From the NCBI RefSeq assembly GCF_043678055.1, contig NZ_JBHEQA010000001.1, forward strand, positions 1,488,001-1,552,000: a DNA stretch of 64,000 nt, in the 5' to 3' direction. The notes under the pieces are model-generated. The model worked only from the letters and a program-made list of their open reading frames with translations. It did no database searches and had not been told where the DNA came from. The translations under genes were made by a program, and so were the position numbers. Shown here piece by piece: positions 8,400 through 16,709 of the stretch. Within the stretch, counting starts at the first letter, position 1; every line of letters begins with the position of its first letter. The DNA is from Spongiimicrobium salis (GTDB lineage: Bacteria; Bacteroidota; Bacteroidia; Flavobacteriales; Flavobacteriaceae).

Positions 8400-8470
8400 C
8401 TCTTTTTGACATTATATCGAGTTTTACATCCTTTTGACCCCAAAAACGATCTTAATCCAATAGGCGGCGT

Positions 8471-8478
8471 TAATTTTG
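8471..8478 (+). promoter_or_regulatory. -7 promoter element for the TetR gene
   Basis: TAATTTTG fits the flavobacterial consensus TAnnTTTG and lies 40 bases before the ATG at 8519, between the ACCGA inverted repeats and a half-site at 8491-8499. No TTG sits at the expected -33 spacing, so this is a partial match. The rest of the 306-base gap from 8213 holds a plus-strand frame of 88 codons that I judge to be chance. Confidence 0.4.
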
Positions 8479-8518
8479 AACTGACGTTAAAGTCGGTTTA
8501 ACCCTAAATCCCAAATCT

Positions 8519-9136
8519 ATGGAAAAGACCCTTAAACGCATGGCTACCATGCAACGTATGCAAGTTACCGGATTGTATTTATTTTATGAAAAAGGATATT
8601 ACAATACCAGTGTAGACGATATCTTAAAAGAACTCTCCCTTTCCAAAGGTGCGTTTTACTACCACTTTGATTCAAAAGAAGATTTTTTCATCCAGATCAT
8701 TCAAAATTTATTGGTGCGTAAAGTATACAATATCTTAATTGAACCTATTGAAGGACATGAAAACACATTGGATAGTTTGACCAAATGTTTTGATAATGCG
8801 CTGGAAACCGCTGTACACAATGAATTGGATTATGGATTTGTACTGAGTAATTTTATCACAGAGTTCAACGGTCGTAATCCCAAAATCATGAAACACCTCA
8901 ACGATATTCTTCAGGTATGGGAGGTAAATCTTGTTTCTGCAATACAGCGTGGAAAATTCAATGGTCATATTGATCGCCATGTAGATGCAGAAAGTGTGGC
9001 TATTTATTTGATGAGTTCCTATATTGGTATTCGTACCTTAATGGTAGAAAATGCGCCCACTGCACGAAAGTATCGTTTTATGTCTCAGTTGAAGCAGTAT
9101 TTTAAGGCTATTGAAATCAAAAAAGAGGCCGTATAA
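8519..9136 (+). CDS. TetR/AcrR family transcriptional regulator
   Basis: 205 residues. The N-terminal helix-turn-helix is clear: 'GLYLFYEKGYYNTSVDDILKEL' then LSKGAFYYHFDSKEDFF (about residues 20-60). The C-terminal ligand domain is a helical bundle with a TetR_C-like pattern. It stands alone downstream of the arsenosugar-type genes and is convergent with the GT9 gene, nine bases away. Nothing shows whether it controls the arsenosugar-type genes or another target. Inverted repeats upstream suggest autoregulation. Confidence 0.9.
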   Translation: MEKTLKRMATMQRMQVTGLYLFYEKGYYNTSVDDILKELSLSKGAFYYHFDSKEDFFIQIIQNLLVRKVYNILIEPIEGHENTLDSLTKCFDNALETAVHNELDYGFVLSNFITEFNGRNPKIMKHLNDILQVWEVNLVSAIQRGKFNGHIDRHVDAESVAIYLMSSYIGIRTLMVENAPTARKYRFMSQLKQYFKAIEIKKEAV

Positions 9137-9145
9137 GAACTCGGA

Positions 9146-10201
9146 TCAGCTTTTGTTCAATACCTCTATTATTTTATTAAAGACCGCTTCTGGCAAAATA
9201 GTTTCCATAGCATGTTCATAACCATCCGGCATTTTATTTCCATAAATGGATGTAGGAATTTGAGGGAATTTCTCCCGATCTGCCAATAAGGCATTGTCCG
9301 CATCCTGTCCAAAAGGATAAAAGCCGGCATAGGGATGGGTAATTCCCCATAAAGTCACCACGGGAATCCCGAACATCGCAGCGATATGGGCATTGCCACT
9401 ATCCATAGAAAGCATAAGATCCAATTGTGATATCAATGCCAATTCTTCCTTAAATGCCACTTTTCCCGCCATATTGATGCAGCTTTTAAATTGATTGGCC
9501 CATCCACTCAGGATTTGAGCATCGCCCTTCCCTCCAAAAAGTACCACCTTATACCTATTGGTTTTGGTAATTAATCCGATAACTTCTTGCATATGATCTA
9601 ATGGATACATCTTTCCCTTAAAAGCAGCAAAAGGAGCGATTCCTATCCATCTTTTTGTATCCGCTTTTATAAGCTGTTGCGTATCTGCGGCAATGGGTTG
9701 TCGTGGCAGTGTTTGTGCTTGGGATAATACTATTTGAAAACCTAGCTTTCCAAGTACGTCGGCATAACGTTGATGTGTTGTTTTTAGCGGCTCAAATATT
9801 TTATTTGAACTTGCTGTAAGTCTTTTTTTTTCGGCTCTTCCTTTATCAATTTGAACAAAAGGAATACTACTCCACTTAAAATATACTTTTAAAATGTTGC
9901 TACGAAGTACATTATGAAAATCGGCAACGGCGTCTATATTTTGCCTTTGTAAAGCCCTATATAGTTTCCATAGGCCCAAAACACCTTTATGCTTTCCTTT
10001 AGTCTCTGCACTAAAGACATTTACATTGGGGAGTTGAGAAAACATGGGCGCAAAGAAAGCTCGGGTAAGTACGGTTATCCTAAGGTGGGGGTATTGCTGT
10101 CGTAATGCCAAAATCACCGGAACCGTCATGGCAACATCACCCATTGCCGATAAACGAATAATAAGAAGGTGTTGAATGTCCCGGTTCTTATTTTTGCCCA
10201 C
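9146..10201 (-). CDS. glycosyltransferase family 9 protein (heptosyltransferase-like)
   Basis: 351 residues with the GT9 N-terminus (HLLIIRLSAMGDVAMTVPVI) and the donor-binding region 'LDLMLSMDSGNAHIAAMFGIPVVTLWG' near residues 256-282. GT9 enzymes add heptose or a related sugar to the lipid A-core of LPS on the cytoplasmic face. Start: the frame opens at GTG (10201), overlapping the upstream DUF4254 stop by 14 bases; a stop lies in frame at 10214-10216 and no ATG precedes the conserved strand, so GTG is accepted. The acceptor sugar is not predictable. Confidence 0.9.
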   Translation of the reverse strand: MGKNKNRDIQHLLIIRLSAMGDVAMTVPVILALRQQYPHLRITVLTRAFFAPMFSQLPNVNVFSAETKGKHKGVLGLWKLYRALQRQNIDAVADFHNVLRSNILKVYFKWSSIPFVQIDKGRAEKKRLTASSNKIFEPLKTTHQRYADVLGKLGFQIVLSQAQTLPRQPIAADTQQLIKADTKRWIGIAPFAAFKGKMYPLDHMQEVIGLITKTNRYKVVLFGGKGDAQILSGWANQFKSCINMAGKVAFKEELALISQLDLMLSMDSGNAHIAAMFGIPVVTLWGITHPYAGFYPFGQDADNALLADREKFPQIPTSIYGNKMPDGYEHAMETILPEAVFNKIIEVLNKS

Positions 10202-10790
10202 GAAGGATTGGGTTTAGTTCGTCATCATTATACATTTTCATCTGCTTATAGACTTTCATGTATTTTTTACCTCCTTCAATATCAGCGAGTAATTGATCGA
10301 TTGCACTGGAAAGGTCTTTCCGTTGTTCTAGGAGAACATCTAACTTTGTCCAGCAACTTTTTATATGCTCTGGAGCGGCATCAGCGCGGTTGACCTCCTC
10401 TTGCATATGATATACTTTCAGTGCCAAAATAGAAAGTCTATCGATAGCCCAAGCCGGGCTCTCGGTATTGATAGTGGCATCTTCCAGGGTTTCAACCGAT
10501 TGGTATTTATTTAAAAAATAGCTGTCGATATATTCTACCAAATCTGTTCTATCCTGATTGCTGGCATCAATTTTCCGTTTGAGCTCCAAAGCGGCCACAG
10601 GATCAATATCCGGATCCCTTATGATATCTTCATAATGCCATTGAACCGTATCTATCCAATTCTTTCGAAACAGCAAGTGAGCGACGTCATCTTTAGGATA
10701 CGGGTTTACAAAGTCTTGATCTACGCTATCCTTTATATGATAGGTGGAAATACTCTCTTCAAAAATACGGAAGGCAAAATCACTGAACAT
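10188..10790 (-). CDS. DUF4254 domain protein
   Basis: 200 residues, soluble and largely helical, without a signal peptide. Recognisable DUF4254 segments include 'LFRKNWIDTVQWHYEDIIRDP' (about residues 40-60), 'ASNQDRTDLVEYID' and 'AWAIDRLSILALKVYHM'. The gene overlaps the GT9 start by 14 bases and the two form an operon, an arrangement I recall as common in Bacteroidota, so a role in LPS core assembly is plausible. Biochemical function is unknown. Confidence 0.85.
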   Translation of the reverse strand: MFSDFAFRIFEESISTYHIKDSVDQDFVNPYPKDDVAHLLFRKNWIDTVQWHYEDIIRDPDIDPVAALELKRKIDASNQDRTDLVEYIDSYFLNKYQSVETLEDATINTESPAWAIDRLSILALKVYHMQEEVNRADAAPEHIKSCWTKLDVLLEQRKDLSSAIDQLLADIEGGKKYMKVYKQMKMYNDDELNPILRGQK

Positions 10791-10809
10791 TTAGGCTTTT
10801 ATTTTGCCA

Positions 10810-10817
10810 CAAAGATA
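10810..10817 (-). promoter_or_regulatory. -7 promoter element of the DUF4254-GT9 operon
   Basis: TATCTTTG on the minus strand is a full match to TAnnTTTG, 19 bases before the DUF4254 ATG (10790) and just after the stop of the DUF6427 gene (10834). This suggests the operon is transcribed on its own. No TTG at the expected -33 spacing was found. Confidence 0.5.
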
Positions 10818-10833
10818 CTTTTTTCTTTTACTA

Positions 10834-11772
10834 TTACTTTGAGGAGAGGCTGAAAAGAAATAAGATAAAAGGAGCAAGAATGGAAATAACGAGTATGGCT
10901 TCCTTAATTTTTGCTTTTTGCAGGGCCTCAACATAATTGGTCATGAAAATTACCGCTGGAAAAAAAGTGACAATGACGGGCGAAATATCTTCTGAAGATG
11001 CTAAAATGGTCATTAAAAGTCCCAGGGTATACGATATTGCTATTAATCTAATGGTTACAATTCTTCCCGTACCTACATTTCCCAAACGAACAAAGGCCAA
11101 TATTCCAATACCAATAATTAAAATGCCATACACAATAAGCTTTGTACTGGTTTCCCAATCAAAAAAATAATCGGCTTCCAATAGTGCGGAAAACCTGTAG
11201 TGCGTTGTCAAAAAAGAGGAGTTGTCAAATAGAATGAGTACGGCCGAACCAATCATAAATACCGCGCAAAAGGCTACCAGGGGAATAAGCCAATTTCTGA
11301 TATTCTTTGCATCATAAAAATAGATGGCCGCAAAAACCAAAATCACATAAATTATGGCCCAATCGTAAAAAAGACTGGCTACCACTACCCATAAGGTAGC
11401 ATCAAAAGTCTTTGATTTTATACTCTTCAAGGACCGAATACTCAATAATCTTCGGGTTGCCAATAAGAGAAAAAAGCTACACCAAATAGCATTATCGTCC
11501 ATCAAGACTTCCGGAAAAACCACAATAAGCATGGCATAAAAGAGGACGGCAAAGGAATTTACTCCGGTAAGCTTATTTTTTTTAATGATAAAATTTGTAA
11601 TAAAAATACTGAACAATAGGGCATTGAGTACAATAGCCTGTAGGAGCAATTGCGGAATCTCATAGGTTCGTTCCCCTACGAAAAAATGAACGCCCCAATA
11701 AAAGAGAAACAAAAACGAAAGCACTATGATAAAATTAATAGGCTTTGTTTTTCCAAAAATGCTTGAAATCAT
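10834..11772 (-). CDS. DUF6427 family integral membrane protein
   Basis: 312 residues, hydrophobic through most of the length with about nine or ten membrane segments. The opening MISSIFGKTKPINFIIVL and the 'VFPEVLMDDNAIWCSFFLLLATRRLLSI' region are typical of a flavobacterial family of unknown function (DUF6427, from memory). The gene diverges from the small membrane protein gene at 11812 with 39 bases between starts. No transport or enzyme motif is visible. Confidence 0.7.
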   Translation of the reverse strand: MISSIFGKTKPINFIIVLSFLFLFYWGVHFFVGERTYEIPQLLLQAIVLNALLFSIFITNFIIKKNKLTGVNSFAVLFYAMLIVVFPEVLMDDNAIWCSFFLLLATRRLLSIRSLKSIKSKTFDATLWVVVASLFYDWAIIYVILVFAAIYFYDAKNIRNWLIPLVAFCAVFMIGSAVLILFDNSSFLTTHYRFSALLEADYFFDWETSTKLIVYGILIIGIGILAFVRLGNVGTGRIVTIRLIAISYTLGLLMTILASSEDISPVIVTFFPAVIFMTNYVEALQKAKIKEAILVISILAPFILFLFSLSSK

Positions 11773-11792
11773 TCTAGGTTTTTATATTTTTG
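11763..11792 (+). promoter_or_regulatory. promoter of the small membrane protein gene
   Basis: TTG (11763-11765), 19 bases, then TATTTTTG (11785-11792) fits the flavobacterial promoter layout TTG-N17-23-TAnnTTTG. It sits 19 bases before the ATG at 11812. The -33 end overlaps the first codons of the divergent DUF6427 gene. Confidence 0.6.
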
Positions 11793-11811
11793 CATCGTAA
11801 ATATAATTAAG

Positions 11812-12039
11812 ATGACTGCATTTTTTAGAGCTATAGAAGATTTATTTGTAAATGTCTTATTCGGCCCATTTGATTGGTTCCGGGAAATTGAGTTGGAGAA
11901 CTGGTGGGGTGCCAATAGCTTGAATTGGATTTTTATGATTATCGGCGCCGTGGCCATGGTGTACTGGATGATGGAGCTTAAAAAGTACAATGACAACGGA
12001 GAAGAGGATAAGAGTATTAGTTCCCACTCCTATTTATAA
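11812..12039 (+). CDS. small membrane protein, DUF6341-like
   Basis: 75 residues: an amphipathic N-terminus (MTAFFRAIEDLFVNVLFGPF), a conserved-looking LENWWGANSLNWIF segment, one membrane span (about residues 40-58, MIIGAVAMVYWMMEL) and a charged tail. It resembles a short family in Flavobacteriaceae that I recall as DUF6341; that name is not certain. It has its own promoter and ends in a strong stem-loop terminator, which supports it being a real gene. Function unknown. Confidence 0.72.
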   Translation: MTAFFRAIEDLFVNVLFGPFDWFREIELENWWGANSLNWIFMIIGAVAMVYWMMELKKYNDNGEEDKSISSHSYL

Positions 12040-12077
12040 AACGTTTTGATTGCCCGAAGTGCAATCATGTAACTAAT

Positions 12078-12122
12078 AAAAAGACATTGGATTCGATTTA
12101 AAGATCAAATCCAATGTCTTTT
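12078..12122. terminator. bidirectional stem-loop terminator overlapping the purD 3' end
   Basis: AAAAGACATTGGATT (12079-12093) and AATCCAATGTCTTTT (12108-12122) form a perfect 15-bp stem with a 14-base loop. A-runs on one side and T-runs on the other let it work in both directions, between the convergent DUF6341-like gene and purD. The right arm lies inside the last codons of purD (stop at 12098-12100). Confidence 0.8.
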
Positions 12123-13369
12123 CTGTAATACATCCCTTCAAAATCTAGTTTTTCGATGTTTTGATATGATGTTGTCAAAGCTTCGGTCATTGTAGAGCCA
12201 TAGGCCGTAACAGCTATTACCCTTCCGCCATTGGTCACTATTTTTCCTTCCTTTATTTGAGTCCCTGCATGAAATACCAAAGCATCTGATATCTCTTCCA
12301 AACCTTTAATTTCTTTGCCTTTTTTATAGGCTTCCGGATAGCCTCCGGAAACGGTCATAACCGTTGTGGCCGTTCTAGCATCAATTTGGAGGTCTATCCT
12401 ATCCAATGTTTGGTTGGCCATAGCCTGGAAGAGGTCTACAAGGTCATTTTTTATTCTAGGGATGACCACTTCGGTCTCTGGATCTCCCATACGCACGTTA
12501 TATTCAATAACAAAAGGATCGTCTCCTACTTTAATCAAACCAATGAAAATAAATCCAACATAAGGCAAATTATCCTTTTTAAGACCTTCTACAGTCGGTT
12601 TAACAATGCGCTGGTGTACTTTATCCATAAAAGCCCCTTCGGCAAAAGGGACAGGGGAAATAGCCCCCATACCACCTGTATTCAGTCCTGTATCTCCTTC
12701 TCCTATACGTTTATAATCCTTTGCCGTAGGCAAAACCTTGTAATGTTGTCCATCTGTCAATACAAAACAACTGAGTTCAATTCCCGATAAAAACTCTTCA
12801 ATAACCACAGTAGTACTTGCATTCCCAAATTTTTCGTCAAGGAGCATCGCCGCCAGTTCTTTTTTTGCGTCCGCCAAATCTTCAAGAATCAGTACTCCCT
12901 TCCCCGCGGCAAGTCCATCTGCTTTTAATACATACGGAGGTTTTAAGGATTCCAAAAACTGATATCCCTCCTCTAAATTTTTTGAGGTAAAGCTTTTATA
13001 GGCCGCGGTAGGAATTTGATGCCGTTCCATGAACTGCTTTGCAAACTCTTTACTTCCTTCTAAAGTTGCCGCTGCTTTTTCGGGGCCTATTACTGGGATA
13101 TGCTTCAGTTCCGGGTCATTCAGAAATAGATCGTGAATTCCATTGACCAAAGGGTCTTCTGGACCAACAACCACCATATTGACCTCATGGAACAAGACCT
13201 GCTCCTTGATCGCTGAAAAATCATTTACACCAATAGGTATATTTTCTCCTATGCTAGCCGTACCAGCATTCCCCGGAGCAATAAATAAGTTTTGGAGTTT
13301 TGGGCTTTGTTTCAGTTTCCAGGCAAGCGTATGTTCTCTACCGCCAGCACCAAGGATAAGGATGTTCAT
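12098..13369 (-). CDS. purD: phosphoribosylamine-glycine ligase
   Basis: 423 residues, normal for PurD, which joins glycine to 5-phosphoribosylamine in the second step of purine synthesis. It has the N-terminal MNILILGAGGREHTLAWKL, the ATP-grasp segment with VLKADGLAAGKGVLI, 'GPEDPLVNGI' and the metal-binding 'VIEYNVRMGDPETEV'. Start: a 13-codon longer frame exists, but it crosses a promoter element (13386-13393), so the ATG directly before ILILGAGG is used. It stands apart from other purine genes here. Confidence 0.96.
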   Translation of the reverse strand: MNILILGAGGREHTLAWKLKQSPKLQNLFIAPGNAGTASIGENIPIGVNDFSAIKEQVLFHEVNMVVVGPEDPLVNGIHDLFLNDPELKHIPVIGPEKAAATLEGSKEFAKQFMERHQIPTAAYKSFTSKNLEEGYQFLESLKPPYVLKADGLAAGKGVLILEDLADAKKELAAMLLDEKFGNASTTVVIEEFLSGIELSCFVLTDGQHYKVLPTAKDYKRIGEGDTGLNTGGMGAISPVPFAEGAFMDKVHQRIVKPTVEGLKKDNLPYVGFIFIGLIKVGDDPFVIEYNVRMGDPETEVVIPRIKNDLVDLFQAMANQTLDRIDLQIDARTATTVMTVSGGYPEAYKKGKEIKGLEEISDALVFHAGTQIKEGKIVTNGGRVIAVTAYGSTMTEALTTSYQNIEKLDFEGMYYRKDIGFDL

Positions 13370-13385
13370 CTGTTCAAAATTTGCC

Positions 13386-13393
13386 CAAAAATA
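13386..13393 (-). promoter_or_regulatory. -7 promoter element of purD
   Basis: TATTTTTG on the minus strand matches TAnnTTTG and lies 16 bases before the chosen purD ATG (13369), inside the longer alternative frame, so it decides the start. No PurR-like operator or riboswitch is seen in the 105-base gap to the UDP-xylose synthase gene. Confidence 0.5.
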
Positions 13394-13474
13394 CATTTTG
13401 CTCGGCACATATGACAGTCCACAATCCAGAATTTAAAGCGAATCCTTATTTTATTTCAAGTCTGGTTACAAAGA

Positions 13475-14461
13475 TTACCTTTTATTCCTGGTGGTAAAAT
13501 CGCGATGTTCTGTTTTTTCCAAGTCTTCTTTCGAAAGTGTTTTGAAGTATTCAAAGGTTTTTCTCATTCCTTCTTCTCTCCCTATTTTTGGTTCCCAGCC
13601 CAAAATCTCCTTCGCCTTGGAAATGTCGGGTTGCCGCTGCATGGGATCATCTTGCGGCAAGGGTTTATACACTATTTTCTGATTGGTACCGGTCAGTTTT
13701 ATAATTTCTTCCGCAAAGTCTCTGATGGTTATTTCATGGGGGTTACCAATATTTATAGGATATACATAATCACTCATTAAAAGGCGATAAATTCCTTCAA
13801 TCTCATCGTCTACATAACAAAAAGAACGTGTTTGTGAACCATCTCCAAATATGGTAAGATCTTCGCCTCGAAGTGCTTGCCCCATAAAAGCAGGGATTAC
13901 CCTTCCATCGTTCAAACGCATTCGCGGGCCATAGGTATTAAAAATCCGAACGATACGGGTTTCTATACCATGAAAACGATGATAGGCCATAGTGATGGAT
14001 TCCTGAAAACGTTTGGCTTCATCATATACTCCCCTAGGGCCAATAGTATTTACGTTTCCATAGTATTCCTCTGTTTGCGGATGTACCAAGGGATCACCGT
14101 AAATCTCGGAAGTAGAAGCGATAAGAATACGCGCTTTTTTTTCTTTGGCCAATCCAAGAAGGTTATGTGTTCCCAATGCCCCTACTTTTAGGGTTTGAAT
14201 GGGAATTTTAAGATAATCGATGGGACTGGCAGGAGACGCAAAGTGTAAAATATAGTCCAACTCTCCTGGGACATGGACAAACTTGGTCACATCGTGATGA
14301 TAATATTCAAATTGCTCTAGGTGGAAGAGGTGTTCAATATTTTTCAAGTCCCCGGTTATGAGGTTGTCCATCCCAATGACATGAAAACCCTCATGAATAA
14401 AACGATCGCATAAATGCGATCCCAGAAATCCTGCAGCACCCGTAATGAGTATTTTTTTCAT
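13475..14461 (-). CDS. UDP-glucuronate decarboxylase (UDP-xylose synthase), SDR family
   Basis: 328 residues. The Rossmann motif GAAGFLGSHLCDRF (residues 8-21), the active-site STSEIYGDP (114-122) and YDEAKRFQE (145-153), and 'RIFNTYGPRM' are those of UXS, which converts UDP-glucuronate to UDP-xylose by oxidation, decarboxylation and reduction. The length fits the soluble bacterial form. It is the last gene of the polysaccharide locus but has its own promoter (14499-14529). Xylose addition to the polymer is inferred; UDP-xylose could serve other glycans. Confidence 0.92.
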   Translation of the reverse strand: MKKILITGAAGFLGSHLCDRFIHEGFHVIGMDNLITGDLKNIEHLFHLEQFEYYHHDVTKFVHVPGELDYILHFASPASPIDYLKIPIQTLKVGALGTHNLLGLAKEKKARILIASTSEIYGDPLVHPQTEEYYGNVNTIGPRGVYDEAKRFQESITMAYHRFHGIETRIVRIFNTYGPRMRLNDGRVIPAFMGQALRGEDLTIFGDGSQTRSFCYVDDEIEGIYRLLMSDYVYPINIGNPHEITIRDFAEEIIKLTGTNQKIVYKPLPQDDPMQRQPDISKAKEILGWEPKIGREEGMRKTFEYFKTLSKEDLEKTEHRDFTTRNKR

Positions 14462-14498
14462 TCTTTACCCCCTATTTATTTGGTTTATGTATTGCTTT

Positions 14499-14529
14499 CA
14501 AAAATAATGGTATCCTAAGCTTTGACCAA
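14499..14529 (-). promoter_or_regulatory. promoter of the UDP-xylose synthase gene
   Basis: Minus-strand TTG (14527-14529), 20 bases, TATTTTTG (14499-14506): both elements and the spacing match the flavobacterial housekeeping promoter. It lies 37 bases before the ATG at 14461, in the 113-base gap after the sugar transferase gene, so this gene can be expressed independently of the upstream locus. Confidence 0.65.
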
Positions 14530-14574
14530 TTATTTCTGTTTAAAATCATATTCATTGGATAAAACTCAACATCC

Positions 14575-15942
14575 TTAGACGCCTCTTGAGAACAAGACCG
14601 TAGTTACGGTTTTAAAAATAATTCTCAGATCTAGGGTAATCGACTTGTTTTTTATATAATAAAGGTCATACTCCAATTTCTTAATGGAATCTTCTAGATT
14701 TTCCCCGTACTTGTACTTTACCTGTGCCCAACCCGTGATTCCAGGTTTAATTAAGTGCCTGACATTGTAAAAAGGTGTCAACTTATTCAGTTCTTTCACA
14801 AAAACCTTTCGTTCGGGCCGGGGGCCTATAAATTGCATATCGTTCCGGATTACAGAAATAATCTGGGGAAGTTCATCTACTCTAAAAACACGAAGTATTT
14901 TGCCAAAGGGCGTAACCCTGGAATCATTTTTCGTGGCCATCTTAGCCCCTGTTTTCTCTGCATCTACGACCATAGAGCGGAATTTATATATTTTAAACTC
15001 CTTTCCGTATTGTCCAACTCTTTTCTGCGTGTAAAAAAGAGGGCCTCTATTAAAAAATAGATTCAATACAAAAACGAAAGGTGTACACAAGGCAAAAATC
15101 ACTCCCACCAATAGCGAAAGCAGAAAATTCACGGCAAAACTGAACAGGCGCTGTAAATACCGTATTCTTCTGTTTTTAAGCTGTAATATCTCATAAAAAC
15201 TATCATTATGGGATTTTATGGGCATGGCCTCATAGGTGTTTTCATAGAAGGAGGTATAGGAGATGACCTCCTTTCCCTGAAGTATGGATTTCAACAAAAT
15301 ATTTTCCAAGTCTTTGGGGAAATTGGTATAGTTCCTTGTATTAATGATCCAAGCATCAATTTTATCGGTAGCGGATAGAAAAAACTGCTTGTTGTCCAAA
15401 GTGTTCTGGTCAATGGAATAGGTTAATTTTACCTTATAGAAGGTTTTCATGTCCTTTCCATCAATAGTCTCTATATCGTCTTTTAAACTGCCTTCCGTTC
15501 CGTTTCCATAGATATACAGTACTTTTTTGGTCACTGGAATAATACGAAAGACATTTCCGAAAAAAAAGCGCCATAGCGCTATTTCAATAGGTGTAAGCAA
15601 TAAGAAAAATAGCAGCGGAATTCTCCAAAAGCCCACATCGAAAAAAAATACAGCCAAGAGAAATACTAGGAATACGTACAATACGGAAATGTATAAGGAC
15701 TGGGAAATGGTATACCTCCTTTTAGATACTTTTTCCAAATTGTAAAAATCCAAAATGTACGCCAAGGAAATATAAGTAAATACACCCATGACAAAAAGTG
15801 TAATTTTCTCGCTGGTCTCTATCGCATCTTGATTGACCCCATAATTGACCAAAACATTGAGCGAAGCCAAAATTATGAACATATCCCCAACAAGAAGAAT
15901 GAATTTGCGCTCTAAGGAATTTAAAATCGATGGTCGTGCCAT
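14575..15942 (-). CDS. polyprenyl-phosphate sugar-1-phosphate transferase (WbaP/WcaJ type)
   Basis: 455 residues. The N-terminus has four membrane spans (within residues 1-120), followed by a cytoplasmic Rossmann-like region and a fifth hydrophobic segment near 265-290. The C-terminal bacterial sugar transferase domain carries KIYKFRSM, the catalytic RVDELPQ and FIGPRPE, with 'IKPGITGWAQVKYKYG'. These enzymes start repeat-unit synthesis by moving a sugar phosphate from a nucleotide sugar to undecaprenyl phosphate. Position in a Wzx/Wzy-type locus supports this as the priming enzyme. The exact sugar is unknown. Confidence 0.93.
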   Translation of the reverse strand: MARPSILNSLERKFILLVGDMFIILASLNVLVNYGVNQDAIETSEKITLFVMGVFTYISLAYILDFYNLEKVSKRRYTISQSLYISVLYVFLVFLLAVFFFDVGFWRIPLLFFLLLTPIEIALWRFFFGNVFRIIPVTKKVLYIYGNGTEGSLKDDIETIDGKDMKTFYKVKLTYSIDQNTLDNKQFFLSATDKIDAWIINTRNYTNFPKDLENILLKSILQGKEVISYTSFYENTYEAMPIKSHNDSFYEILQLKNRRIRYLQRLFSFAVNFLLSLLVGVIFALCTPFVFVLNLFFNRGPLFYTQKRVGQYGKEFKIYKFRSMVVDAEKTGAKMATKNDSRVTPFGKILRVFRVDELPQIISVIRNDMQFIGPRPERKVFVKELNKLTPFYNVRHLIKPGITGWAQVKYKYGENLEDSIKKLEYDLYYIKNKSITLDLRIIFKTVTTVLFSRGV

Positions 15943-15970
15943 TGTAAGATGGAAAACAGGTTTGTTTTCG

Positions 15971-16708
15971 TCAAAAATAACTCTTCATTTTTAAAAAAAT
16001 GGCCGAAACTATATAAAAGAGGGATTTTACAAAAGATAGGCCCTCTTCCTCCCTATAAATTTTCCATTCATAAGAGAGCAATTCTAATTTATTGGATGAA
16101 ATAGAACCTGTTCTTACCCTATAAGTAGACAAGTATTCCTGTAGACCATGGCCCTCTGTTTTTTTCAATAATTTTAACCACAAGGCATAATCTTGTCTTT
16201 TTCGTATGGAGGGCATGTATTGTTTTCCAAAGAAGTCTACACTATACATTACCGTAAGACATCCAATGGGGTTCTTATACAAGGCAGTCTTATACGTTAT
16301 AAGCCTTTTACAATTTACTTTTTTCGGGAGTTTTTTCCCCTCTTCATCCACTTTGTCATAAGAGGTAAAGGAAAATTGACTGTTGTTTTCCTTCATGAAG
16401 GCAAGTTGTCTTTCCAGTTTTTCCGGATACCACTGGTCATCACTATCCAAAAAAGCGATAAAATTTCCCGTGGCAGCCTTAATGGCCGTATTTCTAGCAA
16501 CTCCCGCTCCACTATTCTCTTTTAGTCCGATATATTTTATCCGCCCATCCTTTTTGGCGCTCTTCATTATTATTTCAGCACTTTTATCTGTTGAGCAATC
16601 ATCCACTAAAATATGCTCCCATTCTGCATACGTTTGGGATCGCACTGAATCCATACATTCCAAAACAAACTTTTCAGAATTATGTACAGGAGTGATAATC
16701 GAGACCAT
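15971..16708 (-). CDS. glycosyltransferase family 2
   Basis: 245 residues of GT-A type: VSIITPVHNSEKFVLECMDS at the N-terminus, EHILVDDCSTDKS, and the metal-binding LDSDDQWYPEKLE (about residues 91-103). Acidic and aromatic residues 'RKRQDYALWLKLL' near 165-178 match the family's second acidic site. No membrane span. It is one base from the O-antigen ligase-like gene and 28 bases from the sugar transferase, so it most likely adds one sugar to the lipid-linked repeat unit. Confidence 0.92.
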   Translation of the reverse strand: MVSIITPVHNSEKFVLECMDSVRSQTYAEWEHILVDDCSTDKSAEIIMKSAKKDGRIKYIGLKENSGAGVARNTAIKAATGNFIAFLDSDDQWYPEKLERQLAFMKENNSQFSFTSYDKVDEEGKKLPKKVNCKRLITYKTALYKNPIGCLTVMYSVDFFGKQYMPSIRKRQDYALWLKLLKKTEGHGLQEYLSTYRVRTGSISSNKLELLSYEWKIYREEEGLSFVKSLFYIVSAIFLKMKSYF

Positions 16709-16709
16709 C

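Noticed and set aside
8235..8501. 88-codon plus-strand frame between arsS and the TetR gene
   Set aside because: It covers the operator-like repeats and promoter, has odd composition and no recognisable pattern.
12386..12790. 134-codon plus-strand frame opposite purD
   Set aside because: Antisense shadow of purD with no family resemblance or promoter.
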